DNA of 64,000 nt from Streptomyces durmitorensis (lineage in GTDB: Bacteria; Actinomycetota; Actinomycetes; Streptomycetales; Streptomycetaceae), in contig NZ_CP097289.1 in assembly GCF_023498005.1 (NCBI RefSeq), positions 4,154,001-4,218,000 of the forward strand, in the 5' to 3' direction. Positions 1-9,747 of the stretch are shown here, piece after piece. A model generated the notes under the pieces. The model saw only the letters and a list, made by a program, of their open reading frames with translations. It had not been told where the DNA came from and made no database searches. The number at the start of each line of letters is the position of its first letter. The first letter of the stretch is position 1. The position numbers were made by a program, and so were the translations under genes.

Positions 1-1419
1 GGGCATCGGGCCCATGCAGACGCGGCGTACGACGATGAGCATGTACGCGGCGGTGAGCAGGGTGCCGAAGGCGGCGATCGCCATGAAGGTGAGGAAGGCG
101 GGGCGGCTGAGGTCGTCGGCGGGCTTGAACGCGCCGAACAGGGCGAGCATCTCGCCCCAGAACCCGGCCAGGCCCGGCAGGCCCAGCGAGGCGACGGCGC
201 CGAAGGCGAGGAGGCCGCCCAGGCGCGGGGCCTTGCCGTAGAGCGCTGCGCCCGATTCCTGCGCGAGGGTGTCGAGGTCGCTGGTGCCGGTGCGGTCCTT
301 CAGCGCGCCCACGAGGAAGAACAGCAGGCCGGTGATGAGACCGTGCGCGATGTTGGCGAACAGCGCGCCGTTCACGCCGGTCGGGCTCATCGTCGAGATG
401 CCGAGCAGGACGAAGCCCATGTGGCCCACGGACGAGTACGCGATGAGGCGCTTGAGGTCGCCCTTCGCGCCCTGCTTGGCGAGGGCGAGGCAGGCGAGCG
501 AGCCGTAGATGATCCCGACGACCGCGAAGGCCGCGAGGTACGGCGCGAACTCCCGCATCCCGTCCGGCGCGACCGGCAGCAGGATCCGGACGAAGCCGTA
601 CGTGCCCATCTTCAGCATCACACCGGCCAGCAGGACCGAGCCGACGGTGGGCGCGGCGGTGTGCGCGTCCGGCAGCCAGCTGTGCAGCGGCCACATCGGC
701 GTCTTGACCGCGAGCCCGATCCCGATCGCCAAAACCGCGATGACCTGCACGGATGTGGTCAGCCCGCGGCCGTTGTCAGTGGCGAGTGCCACCATGTCGA
801 ATGTGCCGGACTTGAGGCCGATGAGGAGGAGACCGAGCAGCATCACGACGGAGCCGAGCAGCGTGTAGAGGATGAACTTCCAAGCCGCTTGCGTGCGTTG
901 GGCGCCGCCCCAGCGCGCGATGAGGAAGTACATCGGGATGAGGACCATCTCGAACGCCAGGAAGAACAGCAGCAGATCGAGGACGGCGAAGGTCGCGAGG
1001 GTGCCGGACTCGAGCACGAGGATCAGCGCGACGAATGCCTTGGGAGACGGGCCCGCAGGCATTTTGAAGTAGGAGTGCAGCGCGCAGAGGAAGGTCAGCA
1101 GCGCGGTCAGGACCAGGAGGGGGAGCGAGATGCCGTCGATGCCGAGGTGGATGCGCACGTCGAGTGCGGGGATCCAGCTGATATCGGTCGTGGCCTGCAT
1201 CTTTGACGGGTGGTCATGGTCGAAGCCGAGCGCCAGGACGATCGCCGCGATGAGGATGACGCCGGTCACGATCACGCCGTGGCGCAGCACGGCCTGGTCG
1301 GGCGACTTCCCCTTCAGTCCGGGCGGGGCCGGGAGCAGGGCGGCCACGGCGCCGAGGAGCGGGCCGACCACGATCAACGCCAGAAGAAGCTGCATCACGG
1401 ATTCACTGATATCGATCAC
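1..1419 (-). CDS. nuoM2: NADH-quinone oxidoreductase subunit M, second copy (3' end cut by window edge)
   Basis: This is a membrane antiporter-like subunit of the proton-pumping arm of a second complex I. The frame opens with GTG at 1419 and stays open for 473 codons to the window start, so the last part of a protein of about 500 residues is missing. The reading frame encodes the family signature KTPMWPLHSWLPDAH near 665-708 and ends in the window with TAAYMLIVVRRVCMGPMP, as expected late in NuoM. The start lies 6 bases after the nuoL2 stop, so the two are translated from one mRNA. nuoN2 would be expected beyond the edge. Confidence 0.93.
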   Translation of the reverse strand, partial: MIDISESVMQLLLALIVVGPLLGAVAALLPAPPGLKGKSPDQAVLRHGVIVTGVILIAAIVLALGFDHDHPSKMQATTDISWIPALDVRIHLGIDGISLPLLVLTALLTFLCALHSYFKMPAGPSPKAFVALILVLESGTLATFAVLDLLLFFLAFEMVLIPMYFLIARWGGAQRTQAAWKFILYTLLGSVVMLLGLLLIGLKSGTFDMVALATDNGRGLTTSVQVIAVLAIGIGLAVKTPMWPLHSWLPDAHTAAPTVGSVLLAGVMLKMGTYGFVRILLPVAPDGMREFAPYLAAFAVVGIIYGSLACLALAKQGAKGDLKRLIAYSSVGHMGFVLLGISTMSPTGVNGALFANIAHGLITGLLFFLVGALKDRTGTSDLDTLAQESGAALYGKAPRLGGLLAFGAVASLGLPGLAGFWGEMLALFGAFKPADDLSRPAFLTFMAIAAFGTLLTAAYMLIVVRRVCMGPMP

Positions 1420-1425
1420 GGCTGC

Positions 1426-3420
1426 TCACGCTCCGACGGTGGCGACGAGGACGGCGGCGACAGCCAGGACGACGGTGCCTGCGAGCAGCGCGCTCAGGTA
1501 GGTCTGCACGTTGCCGGTCTGCGCGCGGCGGACGGCCGCGCCGAGCCAGCGGGGTGCGGTGCCCGCGCCGCGTACGTACGTGTCGACGACCTCGCGGTCC
1601 AGGAACCGGACCAGGCGCGCGGCGGCCTGGACGGGGCGCACGAACAGCGCGGCGTAGAGGGCGTCGAGGTGGAAGCCGACGGCGGCGTGCCGGTGCAGCG
1701 GGCCGAGCAGGAGGCGGCCGGGGTCGGCCGGGTCGTGGGCGGCGGCCACGTCTCCGTAGGCGGGGGTGTGTGTGGCGATGGCCTCGGCCTCGACCAGGCC
1801 TCCGTCGGCCCCCGCGTCGACGGCGACCGCGCCCATCGGGTGGCGGACGGCGAGCGCCGTGGTGTGGCGCCAGGCTCCGTACGTGACGAGCCCGCCGACG
1901 AGGGCGAGTCCCGTGCCGAGGACGGAGGTGGTGAGGGTCGGGGTGAGCGAGTGGCCGTCGAACCAGTCCGGCAGGACGCCGACGGTGAGGCCGAAGGCGA
2001 GTGAGGGCACGGCGAGCACCCAGAGCACGGCGGTCATCGTGATGGGCTGGCGGCCGTGGTCCGGGGCTGCGGGGCCCTGGCCGTTGAAGGCGAGGAGCCA
2101 CAGGCGCGTCGCGTAGGCCGCGGTGAGCAGGGCGGTGACGAGACCGGCGACGAGGACGATCCAGCCCGCCGCGGTGGGGGCGGTCTCGGAGTGTCCGGTG
2201 GCCGCGTGCTCGGCGGCGCCCAGGACGGCTTCCTTGGAGAAGAAGCCGCTGAAGGGCGGGATCGCGGCGAGCGCGAGGAGCGCCACGGTCATCGTCCAGA
2301 AGGCGTCGGGAACCCGGTCGCGCAGGCCCTTCATGCGGGACATCGCGGCGAGGGAGTTGGTGCCGGCGGCGTGGATGATCACGCCCGCTCCGAGGAAGAG
2401 GAGCGCCTTGAAGGCGCCGTGCGAGAGGAGGTGGAAGACGGCGGCCCCGCGGTCGCCGACGGCGAGGGCGCCGGTCAGATAGCCGAGCTGGCCGATCGTC
2501 GAGTAGGCGAGGACGCGCTTGATGTCGTCCTGGGCGAGCGCGGCCAGGGCCGATCCCGCCATCGTGACGGCGGCCATGACGGCGAGGACGACCAGGGCTG
2601 CCGACGAGGCGGCGAAGACCGGGAGGAGCCGGGCCACGAAGTAGACACCGGCGGCGACCATCGTCGCGGCGTGGATGAGCGCGGAGACGGGGGTCGGGCC
2701 GGCCATCGCGTCGGGCAGCCAGGTGTGCAGCGGGAACTGCGCGGACTTGCCCGCCACACCGGCCAGGAGCAGCAGGGCGATCAGCGTCGGGTGGTCCAGG
2801 CCGCCGTCGGCGACCTTCGCGAGGATCGTCGTGATGCGGAACGACCCGGCGTCGACGGCGAGCGCGAACAGGCCGATCAGGAAGGGGACGTCGCCGAGCT
2901 TGGTGACCAGGAAGGCCTTGAGGGAGGCGGCGCGGGCTTCGGGCGTCTCCCAGTAGTGGCCGACGAGGAAGTACGAGCAGATGCCCATGATCTCCCAGCC
3001 GACCAGGAGCACCATCAGGTCGCCGGAGTAGACGACGAGCAGCATCGCGGAGGTGAAGAGGGAGACGAGAGCGGCGTACGAGGGGTAGCGCGGGTCGTCG
3101 CGCAGGTAACCCGTCGAGTAGATCTGCACGCAGGAGGCGACGACGCCGACCAGGACGGCGACCAGGGCGGCGAAGCCGTCGATGTGCAGGGCGAGTTCGA
3201 TGGGGACCGAGCCGGTCGGGGTGAGCTCGGTGGCGGAGTCGATGTCGGCGCCGCCGCCGTGGCGGGCCGCGACCAGGACGGCGATGACCAGCGCCGCCAG
3301 GGTGGGCAGCACCGCGAGGGGGCGTACGAGACCCGGGACGGTGCGGCCGAGCAGCAGGCCTGCGACCGCGCCGAGGAACGGCAGGAGGGGGACGAGTACG
3401 GCGAGGGTGGTCGTGGTCAC
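1426..3420 (-). CDS. nuoL2: NADH-quinone oxidoreductase subunit L (NuoL), second copy
   Basis: This 664-residue polytopic membrane protein is the distal antiporter-like, proton-translocating subunit. The key charged residues are present: Glu143 in LLVGWEIMG and Lys225 in [16 protein letters not shown], followed by [14 protein letters not shown]. The ATG start overlaps the nuoK2 stop by 4 bases (ATGA), which implies translational coupling. It is slightly longer than the 631-residue copy of the main operon, mainly in the region before the C-terminal lateral helix. It belongs to the incomplete operon nuoA2 to nuoM2. Confidence 0.95.
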   Translation of the reverse strand: MTTTTLAVLVPLLPFLGAVAGLLLGRTVPGLVRPLAVLPTLAALVIAVLVAARHGGGADIDSATELTPTGSVPIELALHIDGFAALVAVLVGVVASCVQIYSTGYLRDDPRYPSYAALVSLFTSAMLLVVYSGDLMVLLVGWEIMGICSYFLVGHYWETPEARAASLKAFLVTKLGDVPFLIGLFALAVDAGSFRITTILAKVADGGLDHPTLIALLLLAGVAGKSAQFPLHTWLPDAMAGPTPVSALIHAATMVAAGVYFVARLLPVFAASSAALVVLAVMAAVTMAGSALAALAQDDIKRVLAYSTIGQLGYLTGALAVGDRGAAVFHLLSHGAFKALLFLGAGVIIHAAGTNSLAAMSRMKGLRDRVPDAFWTMTVALLALAAIPPFSGFFSKEAVLGAAEHAATGHSETAPTAAGWIVLVAGLVTALLTAAYATRLWLLAFNGQGPAAPDHGRQPITMTAVLWVLAVPSLAFGLTVGVLPDWFDGHSLTPTLTTSVLGTGLALVGGLVTYGAWRHTTALAVRHPMGAVAVDAGADGGLVEAEAIATHTPAYGDVAAAHDPADPGRLLLGPLHRHAAVGFHLDALYAALFVRPVQAAARLVRFLDREVVDTYVRGAGTAPRWLGAAVRRAQTGNVQTYLSALLAGTVVLAVAAVLVATVGA

Positions 3421-3821
3421 GCGGTGGCCTCAGCCTTCTGCGACTTCTGCGACTTCTCTGCCGGGGCGGGCTCCTCGGTGGCCGCGCCCTCGGCATCGTC
3501 TTCGGGGTCGTCGGGGCCCTCGGCGGTGTCGCGGAGTTCGTCGACGGCGGAGGAGCCGCGGTTGCGGTAGACCGCGAGGACGATCGCGAGGCCGATGCCG
3601 ATCTCCGCCGCGGCGATGGCGATGGTGAAGAGGGTCAGGGCCTGGCCGGAGTGGAGGGCGTCGCGGAGCCAGACGTCGAAGGCGACCAGGTTGAGGTTGA
3701 CGGCGTTGAGCATCAGCTCGACGGACATCAGGACCAGGATCGCGTTGCGGCGTGCGAGGACTCCGTACAGGCCTACGCAGAAGAGGAGGACGGCCAGGAC
3801 GGCGGGATAGGCGAGGTGCAT
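3417..3821 (-). CDS. nuoK2: NADH-quinone oxidoreductase subunit K (NuoK), second copy
   Basis: This small three-helix membrane subunit has 134 residues. The two conserved membrane glutamates of the family are present: Glu35 in [13 protein letters not shown] and Glu73 in [12 protein letters not shown]. It is about 35 residues longer than the main-operon NuoK because of an acidic, lysine- and alanine-rich cytoplasmic tail (residues 92-134, ending [12 protein letters not shown]). The ATG at 3821 shares one base with the nuoJ2 stop codon. A longer in-frame extension upstream lies over nuoJ2 and nuoI2 and is not real. Confidence 0.95.
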   Translation of the reverse strand: MHLAYPAVLAVLLFCVGLYGVLARRNAILVLMSVELMLNAVNLNLVAFDVWLRDALHSGQALTLFTIAIAAAEIGIGLAIVLAVYRNRGSSAVDELRDTAEGPDDPEDDAEGAATEEPAPAEKSQKSQKAEATA

Positions 3822-4450
3822 CAGCGCTGCTCCTTGTCGCCGGTAGTGCCGGTGTCGCCGTTCAGGCGGGTCATGCGGGCGTTCCTGCGGGAGAGGACGA
3901 TCGCGCCGACCAGGGCGGCGAGGAGCAGGACCGAGAGGGCCTCGAAGGGCAGCACCCAGTGCTGGAAGAGGAACTTTCCGGTCACGGCGGTGGAGCCCTG
4001 GGCCTCGTCGGCGGCGCGGTCGAGGTCGATCCAGGTCGTCCGGAAGGCGTCGACGACGACCCAGACCAGGGCGGCCGCCGCGAGGACGGCCACCGCGAGC
4101 GCGACCGGACGATTGCCCGAATCGGCGTCCGGGGAGCGGCCGATGGGGGCCCGCGTCAGCATCAGACCGAAGAGGAGGAGGACGACGACGGAGCCGACGT
4201 AGATGAGGACCTGCACCCAGGCGATGAACTCGGCGGTGAGCAGGAGGTACTCGACAGCCAGGCCGCCGAGCGTCGCCACCAGCCACAGGGCGGCGTGCAC
4301 CAGCTGCTTGGTGGTGACGGTGACGATCGCCGAGCCGAGGGTGACGAGGCCGACCAGGAGGAAGGCGATCTCCACCCCTGTCGGGGAGAGGAAGCCTTGG
4401 GGGGCGTTGGCCGCCAGGGGGGCCAGAGGGGCGGTTGCTGCGAGGGTCAC
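3821..4450 (-). CDS. nuoJ2: NADH-quinone oxidoreductase subunit J (NuoJ), second copy
   Basis: This is a membrane subunit of complex I, 209 residues. The family pattern is visible in [10 protein letters not shown] and then in [18 protein letters not shown], the helix that carries the pi-bulge in known structures. It starts with GTG at 4450, overlapping the nuoI2 stop by 4 bases, and its stop shares one base with the nuoK2 ATG. It is shorter at the C-terminus than the 271-residue copy in the main operon and ends with a charged tail. Confidence 0.93.
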   Translation of the reverse strand: MTLAATAPLAPLAANAPQGFLSPTGVEIAFLLVGLVTLGSAIVTVTTKQLVHAALWLVATLGGLAVEYLLLTAEFIAWVQVLIYVGSVVVLLLFGLMLTRAPIGRSPDADSGNRPVALAVAVLAAAALVWVVVDAFRTTWIDLDRAADEAQGSTAVTGKFLFQHWVLPFEALSVLLLAALVGAIVLSRRNARMTRLNGDTGTTGDKEQR

Positions 4451-5007
4451 GCGTCTCCCTCCGGTCCGGCTGCTTCGGCTTCCTGGGCCGCGGCGAGCTT
4501 CTCCGCCGCCTTGCGGGCGGTGACGATCTCCTTGGGCTCCTCGGCCGCGGGGTCCAGGGCCGGCGGGGCCGGGACCGTCCACATCCAGTCGCGGAGCTTG
4601 TCGCGCTCGTGGGTGAGTTCGTGGATGTCGGTCTCGGCGTACTCGAACTCCGGGGACCAGAACAGTGCGTCGAAGGGGCAGACCTCGATGCAGATGCCGC
4701 AGTACATGCAGAGGGAGAAGTCGATGGCGAAGCGGTCGAGGACGTTGCGGCTGCGCTCGCGGCCGCCTTCGACGGCCGGCGGGACCGTCTCCTTGTGGGA
4801 GTCGATGTAGATGCACCAGTCCGGGCACTCACGGGCGCAGAGCATGCAGACCGTGCAGTTCTCCTCGAAGAGACCGATGACGCCCCGGGTGCGGGGCGGG
4901 AGTTCGGGCTGGTGCTCCGGGTACTGCTCGGTGACGGTCTTCTTCGTCATCGTGCGGAGGGTGACGGCGAGGCCCTTGGCCAGGCCGCTGCCAGGGATCG
5001 GAGGCAT
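4447..5007 (-). CDS. nuoI2: NADH-quinone oxidoreductase subunit I (NuoI), second copy
   Basis: This is a peripheral-arm subunit with two [4Fe-4S] ferredoxin motifs, 186 residues. The ligands are Cys51, 54, 57 and 61 ([12 protein letters not shown]) and Cys100, 103, 106 and 110 ([12 protein letters not shown]), so both clusters should form. In ordinary complex I these clusters (N6a/N6b) pass electrons from NuoG to NuoB. In this operon no NuoE, F or G is encoded, so NuoI2 is the likely electron entry point (inference). The ATG at 5007 overlaps the nuoH2 TAA by one base. Confidence 0.96.
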   Translation of the reverse strand: MPPIPGSGLAKGLAVTLRTMTKKTVTEQYPEHQPELPPRTRGVIGLFEENCTVCMLCARECPDWCIYIDSHKETVPPAVEGGRERSRNVLDRFAIDFSLCMYCGICIEVCPFDALFWSPEFEYAETDIHELTHERDKLRDWMWTVPAPPALDPAAEEPKEIVTARKAAEKLAAAQEAEAAGPEGDA

Positions 5008-5975
5008 TAGTTGATCGCCACCTTCACGATTCCGGTGAGCGCGATCTGCGCGAGGGCGAGCGGGACGAGGAGGGTCCAGGAGAGCTTCTGGAGCTGGTCC
5101 TCGCGGAGACGGGGGTAGCTGACGCGCAGCCAGATCACGAGGAAGGCGAGTACGCCCGTCTTCAGGAGGGTCCAGACCCAGCCGAGGCCGTCGGCGCCCC
5201 AGGGGCCGTGCCAGCCGCCGAGGAAGAGGACGGTGGTGAGGCCGCAGAGGACGACGATTCCGGCGTACTCGGCGAGGAGGAAGAGGGCGAAGCGCAGGCC
5301 CGTGTACTCGGTGTACGCACCGAAGATGATCTCCGAGTCGGCGACCGGCATGTCGAAGGGCGGGCGCTGGAGTTCGGCGAGGCCCGCGACGAAGAAGACG
5401 AGGGCGCCGACGATCTGCCAGGGCAGCCACCACCACTCGAAGGCGTTGAGGATGCCGGGCAGCGACACCGTCCCCGCCGCCATCGCGACCGAGGCCGCGG
5501 CGAGCAGCATCGGGAGTTCGTACGCGAGGAGCTGGGCGGCGGTGCGCAGGCCACCGAGGAGGGAGAACTTGTTGGCGCTCGCCCAGCCCGCCATGAGCGA
5601 GCCGAGTACGCCGACGCCCATGACCGCGAGCACGAAGAAGATGCCCGCGTCGACGAGTTGGCCGACGGCGCCTTCGCTCGGGCCGATGGGGATGGCCACC
5701 AGGACGAGGAGGTAGGGCAGCAGGGCGACGGCGGGGGCAAGCTGGAAGATGCGGCGGTCGGCCTCGGCCGGTACGACGTCCTCCTTCTGCGCGAACTTGA
5801 CTCCGTCGGCGACGAGCTGGGCCCAGCCGTGGAAGCCGCCCGCGTGCATGGGGCCGAGGCGGCCCTGCATGTGGGCCATCACCTTGTGCTCGGTCTGGCC
5901 GATGACCAGGGGCAGGACGAGGAAGACGGCGAAGACGATGAGGAGACGCAGGGCGACGTCGAGCGCGTCGGTCAC
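5007..5975 (-). CDS. nuoH2: NADH-quinone oxidoreductase subunit H (NuoH), second copy
   Basis: This membrane subunit lies next to the quinone chamber, 322 residues. Recognisable family segments are the early [37 protein letters not shown], and [15 protein letters not shown]. It lacks the roughly 80-residue charged C-terminal extension carried by the main-operon NuoH. The GTG start at 5975 overlaps the nuoC2 stop by 4 bases. Confidence 0.95.
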   Translation of the reverse strand: MTDALDVALRLLIVFAVFLVLPLVIGQTEHKVMAHMQGRLGPMHAGGFHGWAQLVADGVKFAQKEDVVPAEADRRIFQLAPAVALLPYLLVLVAIPIGPSEGAVGQLVDAGIFFVLAVMGVGVLGSLMAGWASANKFSLLGGLRTAAQLLAYELPMLLAAASVAMAAGTVSLPGILNAFEWWWLPWQIVGALVFFVAGLAELQRPPFDMPVADSEIIFGAYTEYTGLRFALFLLAEYAGIVVLCGLTTVLFLGGWHGPWGADGLGWVWTLLKTGVLAFLVIWLRVSYPRLREDQLQKLSWTLLVPLALAQIALTGIVKVAIN

Positions 5976-7042
5976 TCCGTGCCTCCTGGGCGGTCGTTCT
6001 CTGCGGGCTGGTCGTTCTCTGCGGGCTGGCCGTTGGCTTCGGGCTGGCCGTTGGTTTCGGGGCCGTTGTCTTCAGGGCCGTCGGGGCCGTTGTCTTCGGT
6101 GGTGTCGGCGGGCTTCTTGGTGTCCTCGAACGCCGGGCGGGCCTGGTGCCATGGGGCGTCGGAACTGGCCGGGGGCTTCTCGGACTTCGCCTCGGGTGCC
6201 GAGGCAGCCTCCGCCTTCGGCTCCGGCGTCTTCGACTCCGGCGGCGGTTCCGGCGCCGGTCGCTGCGACGCCGAGCCCTGGCTCACGCTGCGCGACCGGC
6301 GCGGAGCAGGTGCCTCCGGCTGCGCGCCCTCGGCCTGACCCGCAGCCGCCGAACCCGCGGCCGCAGGCCCGCCAGCCGCCTGGCTCGCCGAGCCCTCGCC
6401 CGCCGTGCGCGCCCGGCGTACGGGACGGTCGCCTGCCGCGCGGGCGGCGCCGCGGGCCGGGCGGGCCGGGGCCGCGGGGAGTTGGCCCTTCAGGGGGCCC
6501 CATTCGTTCGGGTCGGGTACGCCCGGAGGCAGCATCTGGCGGCGCTTGGGACCGCCGTGCTCCGACTCCCCCGGCTCCTTCGCGCCGGGCCACGCCTTCG
6601 CGACCCGCGCCGCCAGGACGAAGTCCTTGCGCAGGGGGTGGCCTTCGAAGGTGTCCGGCAGGAGCAGCGGCACCAGGTGCGGGTGGCCTTCGAAAGCGAC
6701 GCCGAACATCTCGTGCGTCTCGCGCTCGTGCCACGCCGCGCCCGCGTAGACGTCGACCGCGGTCGGCAGGACCGGGGCGTCGTGCGGGACGGTCGTACGG
6801 ATGAGGAGACGACGTACCGGAGAGAGGGCGACGACGTGGGCCGAGACGAGAAAGCCCGTGCCCGGTTCGTCGACGGCGCTCAGCCAGTCGAAGTAGGTGC
6901 AGGTCAGGGTCGTGCGCGCGGTTTCGAGCGCCGCGATCCACGAGCTCGGCGGGACGTCGACCGTCAGGAGGTCGTACGACTCGTCCGCCGTGGCCTCCGC
7001 GCCGAAGAGCTCCTCGACGGGGCTCGGCAGCCAGCCGGTCAT
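5972..7042 (-). CDS. nuoC2: NADH-quinone oxidoreductase subunit C-like (NuoC), second copy, with long disordered tail
   Basis: Residues 1-145 form a 30-kDa-type NuoC domain with the signature [18 protein letters not shown] (104-120) and EGHPLRKDF (133-141). From about residue 185 to 356 the protein is low-complexity: first Ala/Arg/Pro-rich, then Glu/Ser/Pro-rich, ending in repeats of the type [14 protein letters not shown]. The normal NuoC in this genome has 240 residues and no such tail. No NuoD domain is present, so this is not a NuoCD fusion. The start at 7042 overlaps the nuoB2 stop by 4 bases. Confidence 0.9.
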   Translation of the reverse strand: MTGWLPSPVEELFGAEATADESYDLLTVDVPPSSWIAALETARTTLTCTYFDWLSAVDEPGTGFLVSAHVVALSPVRRLLIRTTVPHDAPVLPTAVDVYAGAAWHERETHEMFGVAFEGHPHLVPLLLPDTFEGHPLRKDFVLAARVAKAWPGAKEPGESEHGGPKRRQMLPPGVPDPNEWGPLKGQLPAAPARPARGAARAAGDRPVRRARTAGEGSASQAAGGPAAAGSAAAGQAEGAQPEAPAPRRSRSVSQGSASQRPAPEPPPESKTPEPKAEAASAPEAKSEKPPASSDAPWHQARPAFEDTKKPADTTEDNGPDGPEDNGPETNGQPEANGQPAENDQPAENDRPGGTE

Positions 7043-7731
7043 GCCTTCCCCTCCCCCGCCACGGACTCGGGCCCGGACCCGGACTCGGCCCCGGACCGGG
7101 ACTCAGCCCCGGAATCAGCCCCGGACGCACTCGCCGCCGGCGGCTTCACGAGTCCGCTCTGCAGAGCCGCCACCGAAGGGCGTCCACCAGTGCCGTACCG
7201 CTCCGCCAGCGACTCCCGAGCGATCTTCTCCTGGAGCTTGAGGATGCCCTGGAGCAGCGCTTCGGGTCGGGGCGGGCAACCGGGTACGTACACGTCGACC
7301 GGAATGATCTGGTCGACGCCCTTGGTCACCGCGTACGAATCCCAGTACGGACCGCCGCAGTTGGAGCAGGCGCCGAAGGAGATGACGTACTTGGGCTCGG
7401 GCATCTGCTCGTACAGGCGCTTCACGGCCGGGGCCATCTTGTCCGTGACCGTGCCCGACACCACCATCAGGTCGGCCTGGCGCGGGCCGGGCGCGAACGG
7501 GATCACGCCGAGCCGGATGAAGTCGTGCCGGGCCATGGAGGCGGCGATGAACTCGATGGCGCAACAGGCGAGGCCGAAGTTGAAGACCCACAGCGAGTAC
7601 CGGCGGCCCCAGTTGAGGACCACCTTCATCGGCTCGGGTGCCAGGCGCGAGAGCACGCCCAGCTTCTGCGGCTCGGGCGTGGGGAGCAGGGTCGGCTCGG
7701 GCAGGAGCACGGGCTCCGGGGTCACGTCCAT
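7039..7731 (-). CDS. nuoB2: NADH-quinone oxidoreductase subunit B (NuoB), second copy
   Basis: This peripheral subunit carries cluster N2, the last redox centre before quinone. The ligands are intact: the Cys56-Cys57 pair in GLACCAIE, Cys122 in FGACSNCGG and Cys152 in VPGCPPRPE, so N2 can form. The 230 residues include an N-terminal Pro-rich leader (1-35) and a Ser/Gly/Ala/Glu-rich tail (about 190-230) that the 184-residue main-operon copy lacks. The ATG at 7731 overlaps nuoA2 by 10 bases. Confidence 0.95.
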   Translation of the reverse strand: MDVTPEPVLLPEPTLLPTPEPQKLGVLSRLAPEPMKVVLNWGRRYSLWVFNFGLACCAIEFIAASMARHDFIRLGVIPFAPGPRQADLMVVSGTVTDKMAPAVKRLYEQMPEPKYVISFGACSNCGGPYWDSYAVTKGVDQIIPVDVYVPGCPPRPEALLQGILKLQEKIARESLAERYGTGGRPSVAALQSGLVKPPAASASGADSGAESRSGAESGSGPESVAGEGKA

Positions 7732-8111
7732 GTGAGGACGCCCTTCTTGTATGCGTACAGCAGGCCCACGGTCAGGAAGCCGAGGAAGATGAACATCTCC
7801 ACCAGCGTCGTCGCACCGTAGCCGGGCGCGGCGAAAACCGTCGCCCAGGGGAAGAGGAAGATCGAGTCGACGGCGAAGATGACGTAGAGGAACGCGTAGA
7901 CGTAGTAGCGGACCTGGGTGTGGGCCCAGCCGTCGCCGACCGGGTCGACGCCGCACTCGTACGTCAGGAGCTTCTCGGGTGTCGGCACGACGGGCCGCAG
8001 CAGCCGCCCCGCACCGAAGGCGACGGCGACGAACAGCACGCCGACGACGGCGAGCAGTCCGACGACGGAGTACGACTGGTAGTAGCTCGCCGCGACGTCT
8101 GTCACGTGCAC
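7722..8111 (-). CDS. nuoA2: NADH-quinone oxidoreductase subunit A (NuoA), second copy
   Basis: This three-helix membrane subunit has 129 residues and is the first gene of the incomplete operon. LTYECGVDP and [13 protein letters not shown] are typical of the family. In the acidic motif that reads FDIEIVFLYPW in the main NuoA, this copy reads [11 protein letters not shown], so by eye the usual Asp is Ala80 and the Glu is Asp82. The GTG start at 8111 follows a GAGGGG ribosome site; another GTG six bases downstream is possible. Confidence 0.93.
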   Translation of the reverse strand: MHVTDVAASYYQSYSVVGLLAVVGVLFVAVAFGAGRLLRPVVPTPEKLLTYECGVDPVGDGWAHTQVRYYVYAFLYVIFAVDSIFLFPWATVFAAPGYGATTLVEMFIFLGFLTVGLLYAYKKGVLTWT

Positions 8112-8375
8112 GTCAGCCCCTCACTCCCTGACCGCCTCTGACACTCATCACTGTTCGACGATCTGTACGCACGGGAGTCTAGGGCCTGCTAAAGACGAGG
8201 TAAGCAGAGCGTCACGCATCGGCAAGGACTGATCGGCCGTGACGGGGCGCCTCGGGTGAACCGCGGGTGCACCGCGAGTGCACCGGCGGGTGCACCGACG
8301 GGTGGGGTTATCCCCCGGGAGTCCGGGCGGCCCTCCTCATGGCATCGCGGCGACAAGCCGTGCACTCTGGCGCGT
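8112..8375. other. Divergent intergenic region nuoA2 / sensor kinase 1
   Basis: This 264-base spacer must hold the nuoA2 promoter and the kinase promoter. I see no confident -10/-35 pair. The octamer GTGCACCG occurs three times (8267, 8278, 8290; spacing 11 and 12). A CTAGGGCCTG at 8179-8188 equals the outer end of the MITE-like element at 32488, but with no second end nearby. Confidence 0.5.
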
Positions 8376-9566
8376 ATGACCGCAAGCACCAGGCCCTCGT
8401 CCACGCCCCCGCCACCACCCGCGCGCTTCGCGGCGTACGACCGGCAGACCTGGAAGGAGATCGCCCACCTCCTCGCCAACCTGCCGCTGGGCGTGGCCGG
8501 TTTCGTGTACGTGGTCGTGACGCTCGCGGCCGGCGGCGGTCTCGCCGTGACCGTCGTCGGCCTGCCGCTGCTCGCGGGCGCGCTCCTCGGTGCGCGCCTC
8601 ATCGGCAAGTGGGAGCGGGCGCGGGCGCGGATGCTGCTCGGGCTGCGGATCGACGAGCCGAGTCCGATGCCGAGGCAGCGGGGGCACGGCTTCTTCGGCT
8701 GGCTGTGGACGAGCCTGAAGGATCCGGTCGGCTGGCGCACGATGCTGTACTCGTTCATGCGGCTGCCCTGGGGCGTGGTGACGTTCACCGTCAGCGTGAT
8801 CGGGCTCTTCGTGCTGTGGCCGGTGCTCCCTTACATCGTGCGCGGACTGACCAACGCCGATCGCGCGATGGTGCGCGGACTCCTCTCGCCCTCCGACGAA
8901 CTGGAGCGGCGCATCGTCGAGTTGGAGTCGGACCGCGGCGTCGTGGTCGACACGGCGGCGGCCGACCTGCGCCGCATCGAGCGCGACCTGCACGACGGGG
9001 CACAGGCCCGCCTGGTGGCGCTCGCCATGGGGCTCGGTCTGGCCAAGGAGAAGCTCCTGGAGGGGCAGGCCGACGACACGGTGGCGGCGATGGTCGACGA
9101 GGCGCACGGCGAGGTGAAGCTCGCCCTCCAGGAGCTGCGCGACCTCGCCCGCGGCATCCACCCCGCGGTCCTGACCGACCGAGGCCTGGACGCGGCACTG
9201 TCCTCGCTCGCCGCCCGGTGCACGGTCCCGGTGAAGGTGACGGCCGATCTGCCGTCGCGCCCGGCCGCGGCGATCGAGGGCAGCGCGTACTTCACGGTCT
9301 CCGAGCTCCTGCAGAACGTCAGCAAGCACAGCGGGGCGCGTACGGCGTCCGTGGAGGTGTGGCGCGCCGATCAGCGCCTCCTCATCCAGGTGTGGGACGA
9401 CGGCCGGGGCGGCGCGAGTCTGGACGGGGGCACGGGCATGGCGGGGCTCGCGGACCGGCTCGGCGCGGTCGACGGCCTGTTCGTGATCGACTCCCCGGAG
9501 GGCGGGCCCACGACGATCACGGCGGAGCTGCCGTGGCGGGACCGGGACCACGCAGCCCAGGGATGA
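8376..9566 (+). CDS. Sensor histidine kinase (HisKA_3/NarL-type), kinase 1
   Basis: This 396-residue membrane kinase has an N-terminal sensor domain with hydrophobic helices at about 35-75 and 125-155. A dimerisation/phosphoacceptor domain follows, with His206 in IERDLHDGAQARL. The ATPase domain has the N box ELLQNVSKHS (Asn314), G1 DDGRGG (341-346) and G2 GTGMAGLADR. It lies in tandem with a close paralogue and a LuxR-type regulator, which is its probable partner. No clear ribosome site precedes the ATG at 8376, and an in-frame ATG at 8256 would add an unlikely 40 residues. The stimulus is unknown. Confidence 0.93.
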   Translation: MTASTRPSSTPPPPPARFAAYDRQTWKEIAHLLANLPLGVAGFVYVVVTLAAGGGLAVTVVGLPLLAGALLGARLIGKWERARARMLLGLRIDEPSPMPRQRGHGFFGWLWTSLKDPVGWRTMLYSFMRLPWGVVTFTVSVIGLFVLWPVLPYIVRGLTNADRAMVRGLLSPSDELERRIVELESDRGVVVDTAAADLRRIERDLHDGAQARLVALAMGLGLAKEKLLEGQADDTVAAMVDEAHGEVKLALQELRDLARGIHPAVLTDRGLDAALSSLAARCTVPVKVTADLPSRPAAAIEGSAYFTVSELLQNVSKHSGARTASVEVWRADQRLLIQVWDDGRGGASLDGGTGMAGLADRLGAVDGLFVIDSPEGGPTTITAELPWRDRDHAAQG

Positions 9567-9577
9567 CGCACGGGGGC

Positions 9578-9600
9578 CCGGGGGTAGGGAAAACCCCCGG
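9578..9600 (+). terminator. Possible hairpin terminator after kinase 1
   Basis: An 8-bp perfect stem (CCGGGGGT / ACCCCCGG) with a 7-base loop lies 11 bases after the kinase 1 stop codon. The short stem makes it a weak candidate. Confidence 0.45.
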
Positions 9601-9657
9601 TCCAAGACACCTACGCACCACATGGTCCGGATCAGCCTCGGCCAGCACTCTGGAGAT

Positions 9658-9730
9658 ACCGCGGGAACCGCGGACCGCAGACCGCGCACCGCGAACCCGC
9701 ACACCGCGCACCGCGCACCGCAGACCGAGC
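9658..9730 (+). repeat. Short ACCGCGN-type tandem repeat upstream of kinase 2
   Basis: The stretch is built from degenerate 7-8 base units of the type ACCGCGC, ACCGCGG and ACCGCAG, about nine copies. It ends some 18 bases before the kinase 2 ATG, in its probable 5' leader. Confidence 0.7.
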
Positions 9731-9747
9731 AGAAACGGACGACACCG

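Noticed and set aside
1403..3496. A 697-codon open frame overlapping nuoL2 on the same strand
   Set aside because: It is an alternative frame of nuoL2 with an Arg/Pro/His-rich translation. The nuoL2 frame carries all family motifs.
5972..7042. NuoCD fusion in the second operon
   Set aside because: Only the NuoC signature is present. The C-terminal part is low-complexity and has none of the NuoD motifs such as GPQHPSTHG.
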